Shown: positions 1-6,496 of the stretch, piece by piece
Position numbering within the stretch: the stretch's first letter is position 1
Layout of the letters: each line of letters starts with the position of its first letter
Assembly: GCA_003641555.1 (NCBI GenBank)
Contig: QNAT01000068.1
Coordinates: 1-6,793, forward strand
Length of the DNA stretch: 6,793 nucleotides
Reading direction: 5' to 3'
DNA from: Thermotoga sp.
GTDB taxonomy: Bacteria > Thermotogota > Thermotogae > B3-G13
The notes under the pieces: model-generated
Told to the model about the DNA's origin: nothing
The model's input: the letters and a program-made list of their open reading frames with translations, nothing else
Databases searched by the model: none
Translations under genes and position numbers: made by a program

Positions 1-4
1 CAAT

Positions 5-1000
5 ATGGCAGTCGAACCTATCTTAAGAGTAAAAGATCTTCACACTTTTTTTTATCAGGAAGAGGGTGTAATCAAGGCTGTAGATGGAGTTAGCTTTGAT
101 CTATATCCTGATAAAGTATTAGGCATTGTAGGAGAAACTGGCTCCGGAAAGAGTGTTACCGCAAAATCCATAATGCGTCTGATCTTCCCGCCAGGCAAAA
201 TAGCGGGAGGACATATATTGTATAAGGGGAAAGATCTGGCTCGTTTATCTGAAAAAGACATGCTGGAAATAAGGGGTAAGAGGATAAGCATGATCTTTCA
301 GGATCCGATGACTTCTCTCAACCCACTCTTTACCATAGGTGATCAATTGGTGGAAACGATAAGATTCCATCAAAAACTGGATAAGGAAGTAGCGAAGAAT
401 AAGGCAATTGAGATGTTGGATAAGGTGGGTGTACCAAATCCCGAAGAAAGGTTGCGTTCTTATCCATTCGAATTCAGTGGAGGAATGCGGCAAAGAGTGG
501 TTATAGCAATAGCACTATCATGTGATCCAGATATACTGATAGCAGATGAACCGACTACATCCGTTGATGTAACCATTCAGGCTCAGATATTAGACCTCAT
601 AAAGACACTTCAGCGTCAATTCCATACTGCCGTTATCTTCATAACACATGATCTCGGTGTTGTAGCGGAGATCGCCGATGAAATAATGGTTTTATATGGT
701 GGGAAAACTATGGAATTGGCATCGACTGATGTACTGTTTGAAAATCCTTTGCATCCTTATACTGTTGGATTGTTCAATTGTATACCACGCGTCGATAGAA
801 AGATATCCCATCTCGACCCTATACCTGGCCAACCGCCGCAAATGATAGATGTACCTTCAGTTTGCCCGTTTTTACCACGATGCCCCGTTAAAACAGAGCA
901 ATGCAAGCAGGCTTTACCTGATATCGTTGAGGTTGAGCCAGATCATTTTGTTAGATGCTTCAAGTATACCAGAGATAAAATAAATGTAGGAGTCAAATGA
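5..1000 (+). CDS. dppD: Oligopeptide/dipeptide ABC transporter ATPase, DppD/OppD type
   Basis: This 331-residue protein is one of the two cytoplasmic ATPases that drive import through the permease pair encoded downstream. The full set of ABC motifs is visible: Walker A GETGSGKS at residues 43-50, Q-loop Q99, signature FSGGMRQR at 157-164, Walker B ending in D181 with catalytic E182, and switch histidine H215. The D-loop reads SVDV instead of the commoner ALDV. The C-terminal oligopeptide-transporter domain begins with NPLHPYT (247-253) and holds four cysteines (C287, C293, C300, C317; spacing C-x5-C-x6-C-x16-C), the arrangement that binds a [4Fe-4S] cluster in some DppD/OppD proteins. The length is normal for the family. 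The ATG at 5 gives a typical N-terminus, but only four bases lie upstream, so neither its ribosome binding site nor a longer start can be checked. The Dpp and Opp names are interchangeable here, and the substrate could be peptide or oligosaccharide. Confidence 0.95.
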   Translation: MAVEPILRVKDLHTFFYQEEGVIKAVDGVSFDLYPDKVLGIVGETGSGKSVTAKSIMRLIFPPGKIAGGHILYKGKDLARLSEKDMLEIRGKRISMIFQDPMTSLNPLFTIGDQLVETIRFHQKLDKEVAKNKAIEMLDKVGVPNPEERLRSYPFEFSGGMRQRVVIAIALSCDPDILIADEPTTSVDVTIQAQILDLIKTLQRQFHTAVIFITHDLGVVAEIADEIMVLYGGKTMELASTDVLFENPLHPYTVGLFNCIPRVDRKISHLDPIPGQPPQMIDVPSVCPFLPRCPVKTEQCKQALPDIVEVEPDHFVRCFKYTRDKINVGVK

Positions 1001-1001
1001 T

Positions 1002-2030
1002 ATGGGAGTAAAGCAAAAAATTGTAAAAGAAACTATGGAGGCAAAGAAGGCAGAAGAAACTGTTGTCTTAAGGGTAAAAGAACTGAAGAAATACTTTTCC
1101 ATAAAATCTGGTTTTCTTATACAAAAAACGGTGGGATATGTTAAGGCAGTAGATGGAGTATCATTTGAGGTTAAAAAGGGGAAGACTTTCGGTCTCGTCG
1201 GTGAATCTGGTTGTGGGAAAACGACAACAGGGCGCAGCATAATAAGACTTATCAAACCGACTGCAGGGATTATAGAATTTCTCGGGGCTGATATCGCCAA
1301 CATGGATGATAAGGAGTTGAAACCTTATAGAACTAAGATACAGATAGTATTTCAAGACCCTATGTCTTCTCTAAATCCGAGATTGTCAATAGGAGAAGCA
1401 TTATCAGAACCACTTCTATATCATAAACGTGTTAATTCAAAAGCAGAGGCAAACGTGGTGATAAAGGATCTACTCGTAAAGGTTGGATTAAAATCCTACC
1501 ACATAGATCGATATCCTCATCAATTCAGTGGGGGACAGAGGCAAAGAATAGCCCTTGCAAGAGCAATTATTTTGAATCCCGACCTTATAGTTTTGGATGA
1601 ACCAACGAGTTCACTTGATGTATCTGTACAGGCTCAGATAATCAATCTTCTCCTTTATCTTCAGAAAGAAATGGGGATGGGATATATATTTATCTCACAT
1701 GATCTAAGTGTTGTCCGTTTTATAAGCGATGAAGTCGGTGTAATGTATCTGGGTAGAATAGTAGAATACGGCCGATCTGATGAGATATTCACCAATCCTA
1801 TGCACCCATATACAAAGGGACTTTTAGCCGCTGCGCCAATACCAGATCCAAAGGTGAAGAGGAGTAGAGAGGATATGATCACAGGAAAGGTTCCGAGTCC
1901 TATAAATAGGCCTAAAGGCTGTTTCTTTCACCCACGTTGTAAGTACAAAAAGGCTATATGTGACTCTGAATATCCACCATTGGTAAAGGTATCGGATACT
2001 CATTGGGTTAGCTGTCATCTGTATGTTTGA
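1002..2030 (+). CDS. dppF: Oligopeptide/dipeptide ABC transporter ATPase, DppF/OppF type
   Basis: This is the second ATPase subunit, 342 residues, expected to pair with the upstream ATPase under the permeases. Motifs: Walker A GESGCGKT (67-74), Q-loop Q118, signature FSGGQRQR (175-182), Walker B ending D199 with catalytic E200, D-loop SSLDVS (203-208) and switch H233. Both ATPases therefore keep their catalytic residues. The C-terminal domain starts at NPMHPYT (265-271) and carries C307, C313, C320 and C338 (C-x5-C-x6-C-x17-C), again matching the iron-sulfur pattern of the family. The segment GKVPSPINRP before the first cysteine is typical of DppF/OppF. The gene starts one base after the previous stop. 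AGGAG at 988-992, nine bases before the ATG at 1002, supports this start; an in-frame ATG at 1035 has a poorer upstream site. The N-terminal extension of about 20 residues is lysine- and glutamate-rich. Confidence 0.95.
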   Translation: MGVKQKIVKETMEAKKAEETVVLRVKELKKYFSIKSGFLIQKTVGYVKAVDGVSFEVKKGKTFGLVGESGCGKTTTGRSIIRLIKPTAGIIEFLGADIANMDDKELKPYRTKIQIVFQDPMSSLNPRLSIGEALSEPLLYHKRVNSKAEANVVIKDLLVKVGLKSYHIDRYPHQFSGGQRQRIALARAIILNPDLIVLDEPTSSLDVSVQAQIINLLLYLQKEMGMGYIFISHDLSVVRFISDEVGVMYLGRIVEYGRSDEIFTNPMHPYTKGLLAAAPIPDPKVKRSREDMITGKVPSPINRPKGCFFHPRCKYKKAICDSEYPPLVKVSDTHWVSCHLYV

Positions 2031-2055
2031 CCCCTTCAAAAGGGATAAATAAAAA
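2027..2055 (+). promoter_or_regulatory. Possible internal promoter for the binding-protein gene
   Basis: TTGACC at 2027-2032 matches the -35 consensus at five of six positions. It lies 17 bases before TAAAAA at 2050-2055, which matches the -10 consensus at four of six. Transcription would start near 2062, at the base of the GC-rich hairpin. The -35 overlaps the stop codon of the second ATPase gene. The -10 is weak and the surrounding DNA is A-rich, so a chance match is quite possible. Confidence 0.3.
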
Positions 2056-2060
2056 GGTAA

Positions 2061-2079
2061 GGGGCATAAAAATAGCCCC
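2061..2079 (+). promoter_or_regulatory. GC-rich hairpin in the leader of the binding-protein gene
   Basis: GGGGC at 2061-2065 pairs with GCCCC at 2075-2079, giving a 5-bp all-GC stem with a 9-base A-rich loop. It ends nine bases before the ribosome binding site. A smaller hairpin, CCCTT/AAGGG with a 3-base loop, lies just upstream at 2032-2044. No T-tract follows either stem, so they are not convincing terminators. Protection or processing of the binding-protein mRNA 5' end is more likely, by inference. Confidence 0.45.
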
Positions 2080-2087
2080 AAACAAAA

Positions 2088-2094
2088 AGGAGGT
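2088..2094 (+). promoter_or_regulatory. Strong ribosome binding site that decides the binding-protein start
   Basis: AGGAGGT is a near-perfect complement to the 16S rRNA 3' end. It directly abuts an ATG at 2095 (zero spacing) and sits six bases before a second in-frame ATG at 2101. Only the second gives workable spacing, so translation should start at 2101. Confidence 0.8.
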
Positions 2095-2100
2095 ATGGTT

Positions 2101-3825
2101 ATGGGTAGAAAGTTTTTAGTCATTGTGTTCGTGCTGCTTCTTTCTGCGGCTATTTCACTCGCTGTGGAGACGGAGTACAGAGTAGAGCCTTATCATGGTC
2201 AGTACGGAGGTACTCTGATCAACCCTTCTCTTGGTAGTGGCCCAAAGACCCTTAATCCCACTGTTGCAAGGGAAACATCTTCGACCGACATCATCGATAG
2301 GTTCCTTGATTTCTTGATCGAGCTCGATCAATATGGAACGATACAGTCGGAGGGCAGACTTGCAAAGAGCTGGGATAGACTGGAAGGTGGTAAGGTCTGG
2401 ATATTTCACTTAAGAAAGGGCGTACTGTGGTCAGATGGTGTGCCATTTACTGCAGATGATGTTGTATGGTCTTTCGATAAAGTATGGGAAAATCCTAAAA
2501 TTCCTTCTGGTGGCCAGGATGTCATAAAGGATGCAGAGGGCAATTTCCCCGGTGTGGAAAAGATAGACGATTACACGGTGAAATTCACCTTGAAGATGGC
2601 CTTTAGACCGTTCTTGAGATCTGTCGGCCTAACACAGATACTTCCGAAGCATGTACTGGCAAAATCTGTTGAAGATGGCACATTTCAGCAGCAGTGGACA
2701 GTTAACGATGTGGATAAGATAGTGGGAACCGGTCCGTTCATTCCTTCGGAATACGTATCTGGCGAAAGGGTTGTCCTCAAGAGAAATCCTCACTACTGGA
2801 GAAAGGACCTGGATGGGAAAGTACTCCCTTATCTCGATGGAGAGGTTTTCAAGATCATAGCAGATCAGAATGCCATACTCCTGGCATTCGAGTCTGGTGA
2901 AGTCGATCACATGGGACCTCGTTCCGCAGATTATCCGAGGCTTAGAAAAGAAGCTGTGCAAAAGGGCTTTGTCGTCGGGCTCGATGGCCCAACTTTTGGA
3001 ACGCAATTCTTCTGTTTTAACTTCAACACGCCTGATCCAGTTAAGAGAAAATGGTTCAGAAACGAATACTTCAGGAAAGCCGTTGCTTATGCATTCGATA
3101 AAGAATCGGTTATCAACACCGCTTACAACGGTCTGGCAGATGCACAATGGAGTGCCGTGAGTGCTGCAGCAAAGTATTTCTACGATCCTAAGGTAAGAAA
3201 GTACCCATTCAACTTGAACTTCGCAAGGGCAATGTTGAAACTCGGAGGATTCAAGCTCGTAGGAGGAGATCTCGTTGATAAAGATGGGAATCCGGTTAAG
3301 TTCATAATTACTACGAACAGTGGCAATACTGTAAGGGAAGATATGTGCAACATATTGGTAGAAAAGCTGAAGCAGCTGGGTATGGATGTTACATTTGCTC
3401 CTCAGGACTTCAATTCCCTCGTTAAAAAACTGTTGAATACCGGCGATTGGGAAGGTTTAATGATCGGACTCACAGGTGGAGTAGATCCACATAGTGGCTC
3501 GAATGTGTGGAAGTTAGACGGTGATTTGCACTTCTGGAATTACTCACCTGAAAAAAGGGAATACGTAAAAAAGCAAAACGACTACTATTCTCCTGAGTGG
3601 GCAAAAGAGATAGATACCATCTACAAGCAAGAGACTACTGTTAGTGACGAAGAAGCGAAAGTACTCTTCAACAAATTCCAGGAAACGGTAGCTGAACATC
3701 TACCTCTCATATACACAGTTCAGCAAAAGTATATCTATGCATACAGCAAAAAAGTCCACAACATGGCACCTACGGCGTTTGGTGGAAGGATATGGAACGA
3801 ATACGCCATCTGGAAAGAGAAGTGA
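2101..3825 (+). CDS. Secreted extracellular solute-binding protein, family 5 (DppA/OppA-like)
   Basis: This 574-residue extracytoplasmic receptor captures the substrate and delivers it to the permease pair. The start at 2101 is chosen from ribosome-binding-site spacing; an ATG at 2095 would add two residues. Residues 1-21 form a Sec signal peptide (basic MGRK, hydrophobic core, SLA before the likely cleavage site). There is no lipobox cysteine, so it is probably not a lipoprotein. Family 5 hallmarks: the block from GRLAKSW (85-91) to WSDGVPFTADDVVWSFD (110-126), GTGPF (209-213) before KRNPHYW (227-233), and YFRKAVAYAFDKE (323-335). The length fits the family. It lies between the ATPase and permease genes, flanked by hairpins on both sides. 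Ligands of this family include di- and oligopeptides, nickel and, in Thermotogota, oligosaccharides. The sequence does not show which applies here, so I give no gene symbol. Confidence 0.93.
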   Translation: MGRKFLVIVFVLLLSAAISLAVETEYRVEPYHGQYGGTLINPSLGSGPKTLNPTVARETSSTDIIDRFLDFLIELDQYGTIQSEGRLAKSWDRLEGGKVWIFHLRKGVLWSDGVPFTADDVVWSFDKVWENPKIPSGGQDVIKDAEGNFPGVEKIDDYTVKFTLKMAFRPFLRSVGLTQILPKHVLAKSVEDGTFQQQWTVNDVDKIVGTGPFIPSEYVSGERVVLKRNPHYWRKDLDGKVLPYLDGEVFKIIADQNAILLAFESGEVDHMGPRSADYPRLRKEAVQKGFVVGLDGPTFGTQFFCFNFNTPDPVKRKWFRNEYFRKAVAYAFDKESVINTAYNGLADAQWSAVSAAAKYFYDPKVRKYPFNLNFARAMLKLGGFKLVGGDLVDKDGNPVKFIITTNSGNTVREDMCNILVEKLKQLGMDVTFAPQDFNSLVKKLLNTGDWEGLMIGLTGGVDPHSGSNVWKLDGDLHFWNYSPEKREYVKKQNDYYSPEWAKEIDTIYKQETTVSDEEAKVLFNKFQETVAEHLPLIYTVQQKYIYAYSKKVHNMAPTAFGGRIWNEYAIWKEK

Positions 3826-3835
3826 TCTGAATTTC

Positions 3836-3866
3836 GTAGGGCTGCGTTTCGCCACAGCCCTACTTT
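3836..3866 (+). terminator. Stem-loop after the binding-protein gene (partial terminator or mRNA stabiliser)
   Basis: GTAGGGCTG at 3836-3844 pairs perfectly with CAGCCCTAC at 3855-3863, a 9-bp stem with a 10-base loop starting ten bases after the stop codon. Only TTT then AACTCTT follows, so the U-tract is weak and read-through into the permease genes is expected. In many importer operons a stem-loop at this position gives more binding-protein mRNA than permease mRNA; that role is inferred here. Confidence 0.7.
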
Positions 3867-3879
3867 AACTCTTATGAAG

Positions 3880-3886
3880 AAAGGAA
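3880..3886 (+). promoter_or_regulatory. Ribosome binding site supporting the TTG start of the first permease
   Basis: AAAGGAA ends seven bases before a TTG at 3894, a good distance for initiation. No in-frame ATG gives a complete first membrane helix, so the weak TTG start is preferred. Confidence 0.6.
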
Positions 3887-3893
3887 CCTTGAA

Positions 3894-4859
3894 TTGCTGA
3901 AGTATATAATCAGAAGGATCATAGTTGCCATCCCTGTTCTTATAGGGGTTTCTGTTTTATGTTTTATAATCATACAGATGGCACCAGGGGATTTTTTAGA
4001 CCAGTTGAGAATAAACCCTGCCATTTCTAAAGAAACAATAGATAAGATGACACATCAGTTTGGACTGGATAAACCCGTCGTAGAACAGTACTTCATGTGG
4101 TTAAAGTCCGCTGTTACCGGGAACTTTGGATATTCTTATTCTTATAGAAGACCTGTGAGTTCGCTTATATGGTCCAGGGCCTATAACACGTTCATACTCG
4201 CAATTACTTCTCTTATCTTTTCATGGATAATAGGAATCGGTCTGGGAATCTTCTCCGCTTTACATAAATATACGGCAGCCGATCACATATTAACAGTCCT
4301 TGCCTTCATAGGGCTCGCAACACCGGCATTTTTCCTGGGATTGATCTTACTTTATTTCGCTGCCAGGACGGGAACATTTCCCATAACGGGTATGACTTCC
4401 GTGAATCATGAACATATGACCACCATCGGAAAAATCGTTGATATCCTTAAACATCTGTTCCTACCAATGCTTGCCCTGGGGCTCATACGCCTGGTTGGTA
4501 TAATGCGTCAGATGAGAGGACAGTTATTGGATGTCATGCATGAGGATTATGTCCTCTTTGCTGTTGCCAAGGGTATGCCAAGAAACGTTGTTATATATAA
4601 ACACGCTCTGAGAAATGCCATAAATCCATTGATAACCATGTTTGGATATGCATTGGCGTCTCTTTTGAGTGGTGCTTTGATAATAGAGATCATATTCAGT
4701 TGGCCAGGACTTGGCAGATTGATATACAACGCGCTCTTAGAACAAGATGTATATCTCGTAATGGGTTCACTCTTGATAAGTTCTGCCATGTTAATAGGAG
4801 GGAACTTAGTTGCAGATATATTACTTGCCTGGGCAGATCCAAGGGTGAGGTTGAGATGA
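3894..4859 (+). CDS. dppB: Oligopeptide/dipeptide ABC transporter permease, DppB/OppB type
   Basis: This 321-residue inner-membrane protein forms half of the channel. Translation starts at TTG, giving MLKYIIRR, the usual basic start before helix 1. Six membrane segments can be read at about residues 9-29, 97-122, 131-157, 185-203, 243-268 and 285-313. The cytoplasmic coupling loop (EAA-type) runs from about D218 to T248 and contains AKG (225-227) and HALRNAINP (237-245), the classical DppB signature that contacts an ATPase. The early motif APGDF (30-34) and the ending ADPRVRLR (314-321) are also typical. The length is normal, and the loop between helices 1 and 2 has ordinary size, unlike that of its partner. 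It follows the stem-loop after the binding-protein gene by about 30 bases and overlaps the next permease gene by four bases. The TTG start may limit its synthesis relative to the binding protein. Confidence 0.95.
   Translation: MLKYIIRRIIVAIPVLIGVSVLCFIIIQMAPGDFLDQLRINPAISKETIDKMTHQFGLDKPVVEQYFMWLKSAVTGNFGYSYSYRRPVSSLIWSRAYNTFILAITSLIFSWIIGIGLGIFSALHKYTAADHILTVLAFIGLATPAFFLGLILLYFAARTGTFPITGMTSVNHEHMTTIGKIVDILKHLFLPMLALGLIRLVGIMRQMRGQLLDVMHEDYVLFAVAKGMPRNVVIYKHALRNAINPLITMFGYALASLLSGALIIEIIFSWPGLGRLIYNALLEQDVYLVMGSLLISSAMLIGGNLVADILLAWADPRVRLR
4843..4850 (+). promoter_or_regulatory. Ribosome binding site and ATGA coupling that decide the second permease start
   Basis: GGGTGAGG, with the GAGG core at 4847-4850, lies five bases before the ATG at 4856. 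That ATG shares the sequence ATGA with the TGA stop of the first permease, a standard arrangement for translational coupling. This favours 4856 over the upstream in-frame ATG at 4700, which lies inside the first permease gene. Confidence 0.75.
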
Positions 4860-6373
4860 AAAGAGAAGAAAATACTGCAAAGAATTTGGAGGATTCTTTT
4901 GAGCGCCAGTATCTCTCGAGAACTCAACTCCTGTTGAGAGCATTCAAAAAGAGTAAGCTGGCTATAATATCATTCTGGGTATTGGTATTCTTTTACATCG
5001 TTGCTATATTAGCTGGCTTTCTTTCTCCATACGATCCTTATGTAAACGAGTTGAAATCGTCTTATAGTCCTCCTACAAGAATTCACTTCTTTTACAACGG
5101 AAAGTTCACAGCACCGTATGTATTCAAAACCCAGACGATAATAAATCCACTTACATATGAGAGAAGTTCAGCAGAACGCCTTGAGTTAGCTTCGATAAGA
5201 GGAAGAAATAACAATAAGCAATTCGAGTTTACAAAAGATAAAGTAGCCCAAATAGACCTCTCGATAAGAGAGATAATAAATGCCTATACAGATGATGGAA
5301 AGAAAGTAGAACTTTCTAACAAGACCAAAACAGTAAATAATCTTTTGAAGAACGAAAGAGGAATACTAACTGATAAAAGAGTGGTTCGAGTTTATAAAGA
5401 TCGATACATGATAGATGCCTACAGAGATTCGTTTGACTACGGTTACAAATTACAGGGCTTAAAAGTAGTGAAAATAGTGAGAATCTTTACTTTAGATAGC
5501 ATTATGGTCATGACAAATGATTTTAATATCCATACTATTTCGGGCTCAACAGTCAAAATAGATAACTATACCTTTAAAAGATATCCTATCAAGTTTTTCA
5601 TTCATTCCTGGAGGTATCATCTTCTCGGCATCATACCCTCAACACTCCATCTATTTGGTACATCAGATGATTCCAGGGTATACCTTTTCGGTTCTGATAA
5701 ATTCGGAAGGGATGTCTTCACGCGAATACTTTATGGTTCGAGAATATCCTTATCGATAGGCTTAATAGGGGTAGCCATAACATTTTCCTTAGGATTATTT
5801 TTAGGAGGCATATCGGGATTTTATGGAGGTATAACCGATGAAGCGTTGATGAGAACAACGGAGATAATCATGTCGATCCCTGGTTTTTATCTTCTGATCA
5901 CCCTTAGAGCCATTCTACCAATGGATATACCATCTACACAAATCTATCTGTTATTGGTAATCATACTCAGTTTCATCGGTTGGCCATCTATGTCGAGGGT
6001 AATAAGGGGAATGGTGCTTTCGATAAAGAAAAGAGAATTCGTTGAGGCAGCAATAGCCCTTGGATTACCGAAAAGGCGGATTATCTGGAAACACATATTA
6101 CCCAATACGACAACGTATGTTATCGTGGCTGCGACTTTGAGTATACCTGGATACATATTGGGTGAAGCAGGATTGAGCTTTTTAGGTCTGGGCATAAGAG
6201 AACCTCAATCGAGTTGGGGATTGATGCTTGCTCAGGCACAAGATACATATGTAATAGCTCATGCTCCCTGGTTACTGCTTCCTGGATTTTTTATAATCGT
6301 TACTGTTCTTGCCTTCAATTTGTTGGGTGATGGATTAAGAGATGCATTTGACCCACGCTCACTCGGTATGTGA
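4856..6373 (+). CDS. dppC: Oligopeptide/dipeptide ABC transporter permease, DppC/OppC type, with a large inserted segment
   Basis: This is the second channel subunit, 505 residues. Membrane segments are visible at about residues 34-57, 295-322, 333-353, 361-380, 418-444 and 470-491. The coupling loop contains a literal EAA (397-399) with G403 four residues later, and KHILPNTT (412-419). GSDKFGRDVFTRILYGSRISL (279-299) is the DppC hallmark before helix 2, and GDGLRDAFDPR (491-501) is the usual C-terminus. The basic N-terminus should be cytoplasmic, so residues 58-278 should lie outside the membrane. Many OppC proteins have a modest insert here, recognisable as SPPTRIHFF (71-79) and YPIKFFIH (243-250) before IPSTLHLFG (260-268). 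In this protein a further stretch, roughly residues 103-240, separates those landmarks. It begins charged and helix-prone and ends in strand-like segments. The whole protein lacks cysteine. There is no stop or frameshift. I do not recognise the added segment. Confidence 0.93.
   Translation: MKREENTAKNLEDSFERQYLSRTQLLLRAFKKSKLAIISFWVLVFFYIVAILAGFLSPYDPYVNELKSSYSPPTRIHFFYNGKFTAPYVFKTQTIINPLTYERSSAERLELASIRGRNNNKQFEFTKDKVAQIDLSIREIINAYTDDGKKVELSNKTKTVNNLLKNERGILTDKRVVRVYKDRYMIDAYRDSFDYGYKLQGLKVVKIVRIFTLDSIMVMTNDFNIHTISGSTVKIDNYTFKRYPIKFFIHSWRYHLLGIIPSTLHLFGTSDDSRVYLFGSDKFGRDVFTRILYGSRISLSIGLIGVAITFSLGLFLGGISGFYGGITDEALMRTTEIIMSIPGFYLLITLRAILPMDIPSTQIYLLLVIILSFIGWPSMSRVIRGMVLSIKKREFVEAAIALGLPKRRIIWKHILPNTTTYVIVAATLSIPGYILGEAGLSFLGLGIREPQSSWGLMLAQAQDTYVIAHAPWLLLPGFFIIVTVLAFNLLGDGLRDAFDPRSLGM
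5162..5575 (+). other. AT-rich inserted segment of the second permease, predicted extracytoplasmic
   Basis: This stretch encodes about residues 103-240 of the DppC-type permease. By hand count, G+C is 115 of 360 bases (32%) over 5221-5580, against 105 of 240 (44%) over the conserved core at 6001-6240. The translation is rich in Lys, Asn, Ile, Asp and Tyr, with short alternating hydrophobic stretches such as VVRVY and VVKIVRIF, and no membrane helix or cysteine. The boundaries were set by family landmarks on either side and may be off by about ten residues. Confidence 0.6.
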
Positions 6374-6388
6374 TATCGATACGAAATT

Positions 6389-6466
6389 AAAAAACGTTAG
6401 ATGTTGGATTAAATGTCCATCTACTCATTCACTCATCTAACATTTAATATCTATAATCTAACATCT
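6389..6466 (-). terminator. Possible terminator for the minus-strand gene
   Basis: Read on the minus strand, the long AT-rich inverted repeat (arms 6454-6466 and 6399-6411) is followed four bases later by six T residues (A-run 6389-6394 on the plus strand). This resembles a terminator for the converging minus-strand gene. The stem is AT-rich and its loop is about 42 bases unless the inner arms also pair, so the call is weak. No matching T-tract is present on the plus strand for the transporter operon. Confidence 0.3.
6396..6466. repeat. Intergenic cluster of inverted and direct repeats
   Basis: AGATGTTGGATTA (6399-6411) pairs with TAATCTAACATCT (6454-6466) over 13 positions, with one G.U pair. 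Alternative arms also exist: GTTAGATG (6396-6403) with CATCTAAC (6434-6441), and ATTAAATGT (6408-6416) with ACATTTAAT (6440-6448). The unit ATCTAACAT occurs twice in direct orientation, 21 bases apart (6435, 6456), and once inverted with one mismatch (6401-6409). The cluster fills most of the 123-base gap between two convergent genes. It may be a dispersed intergenic repeat or a transcription-ending structure. Confidence 0.65.
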
Positions 6467-6496
6467 GTTAAACTTCGTGGCTAATGCAAAGTTTGC

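Noticed and set aside
914..1303. 129-codon open frame on the minus strand across the two ATPase genes
   Set aside because: It overlaps conserved Walker A and C-terminal coding sequence of both ATPases and shows no independent protein features.
2032..2044. CCCTT/AAGGG hairpin as a terminator of the ATPase genes
   Set aside because: It is a 5-bp stem with a 3-base loop followed by A-rich and not T-rich DNA, so it would not end transcription efficiently.
2629..3147. 172-codon open frame on the minus strand
   Set aside because: It lies entirely antisense to conserved binding-protein sequence, its translation has no recognisable domain, and it is best explained as a codon-usage shadow.
3874..3900. 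Eight-codon upstream frame (MKKGTLNC) overlapping the permease start, a possible leader peptide
   Set aside because: It has no ribosome binding site upstream (ACTCTT precedes it), and its AAAGGA is better explained as the binding site for the TTG at 3894.
4700..4855. N-terminal extension of the second permease by 52 residues from an upstream in-frame ATG
   Set aside because: It would lie wholly inside the first permease gene, encodes a cysteine- and arginine-rich stretch unlike any DppC start, and the ATG at 4856 has a ribosome binding site and ATGA coupling.
6470..6494. AAACTT/AAGTTT inverted repeat as a terminator for the transporter operon
   Set aside because: The stem is only six AT-rich pairs with a 13-base loop and no T-tract follows, so it is within chance expectation.
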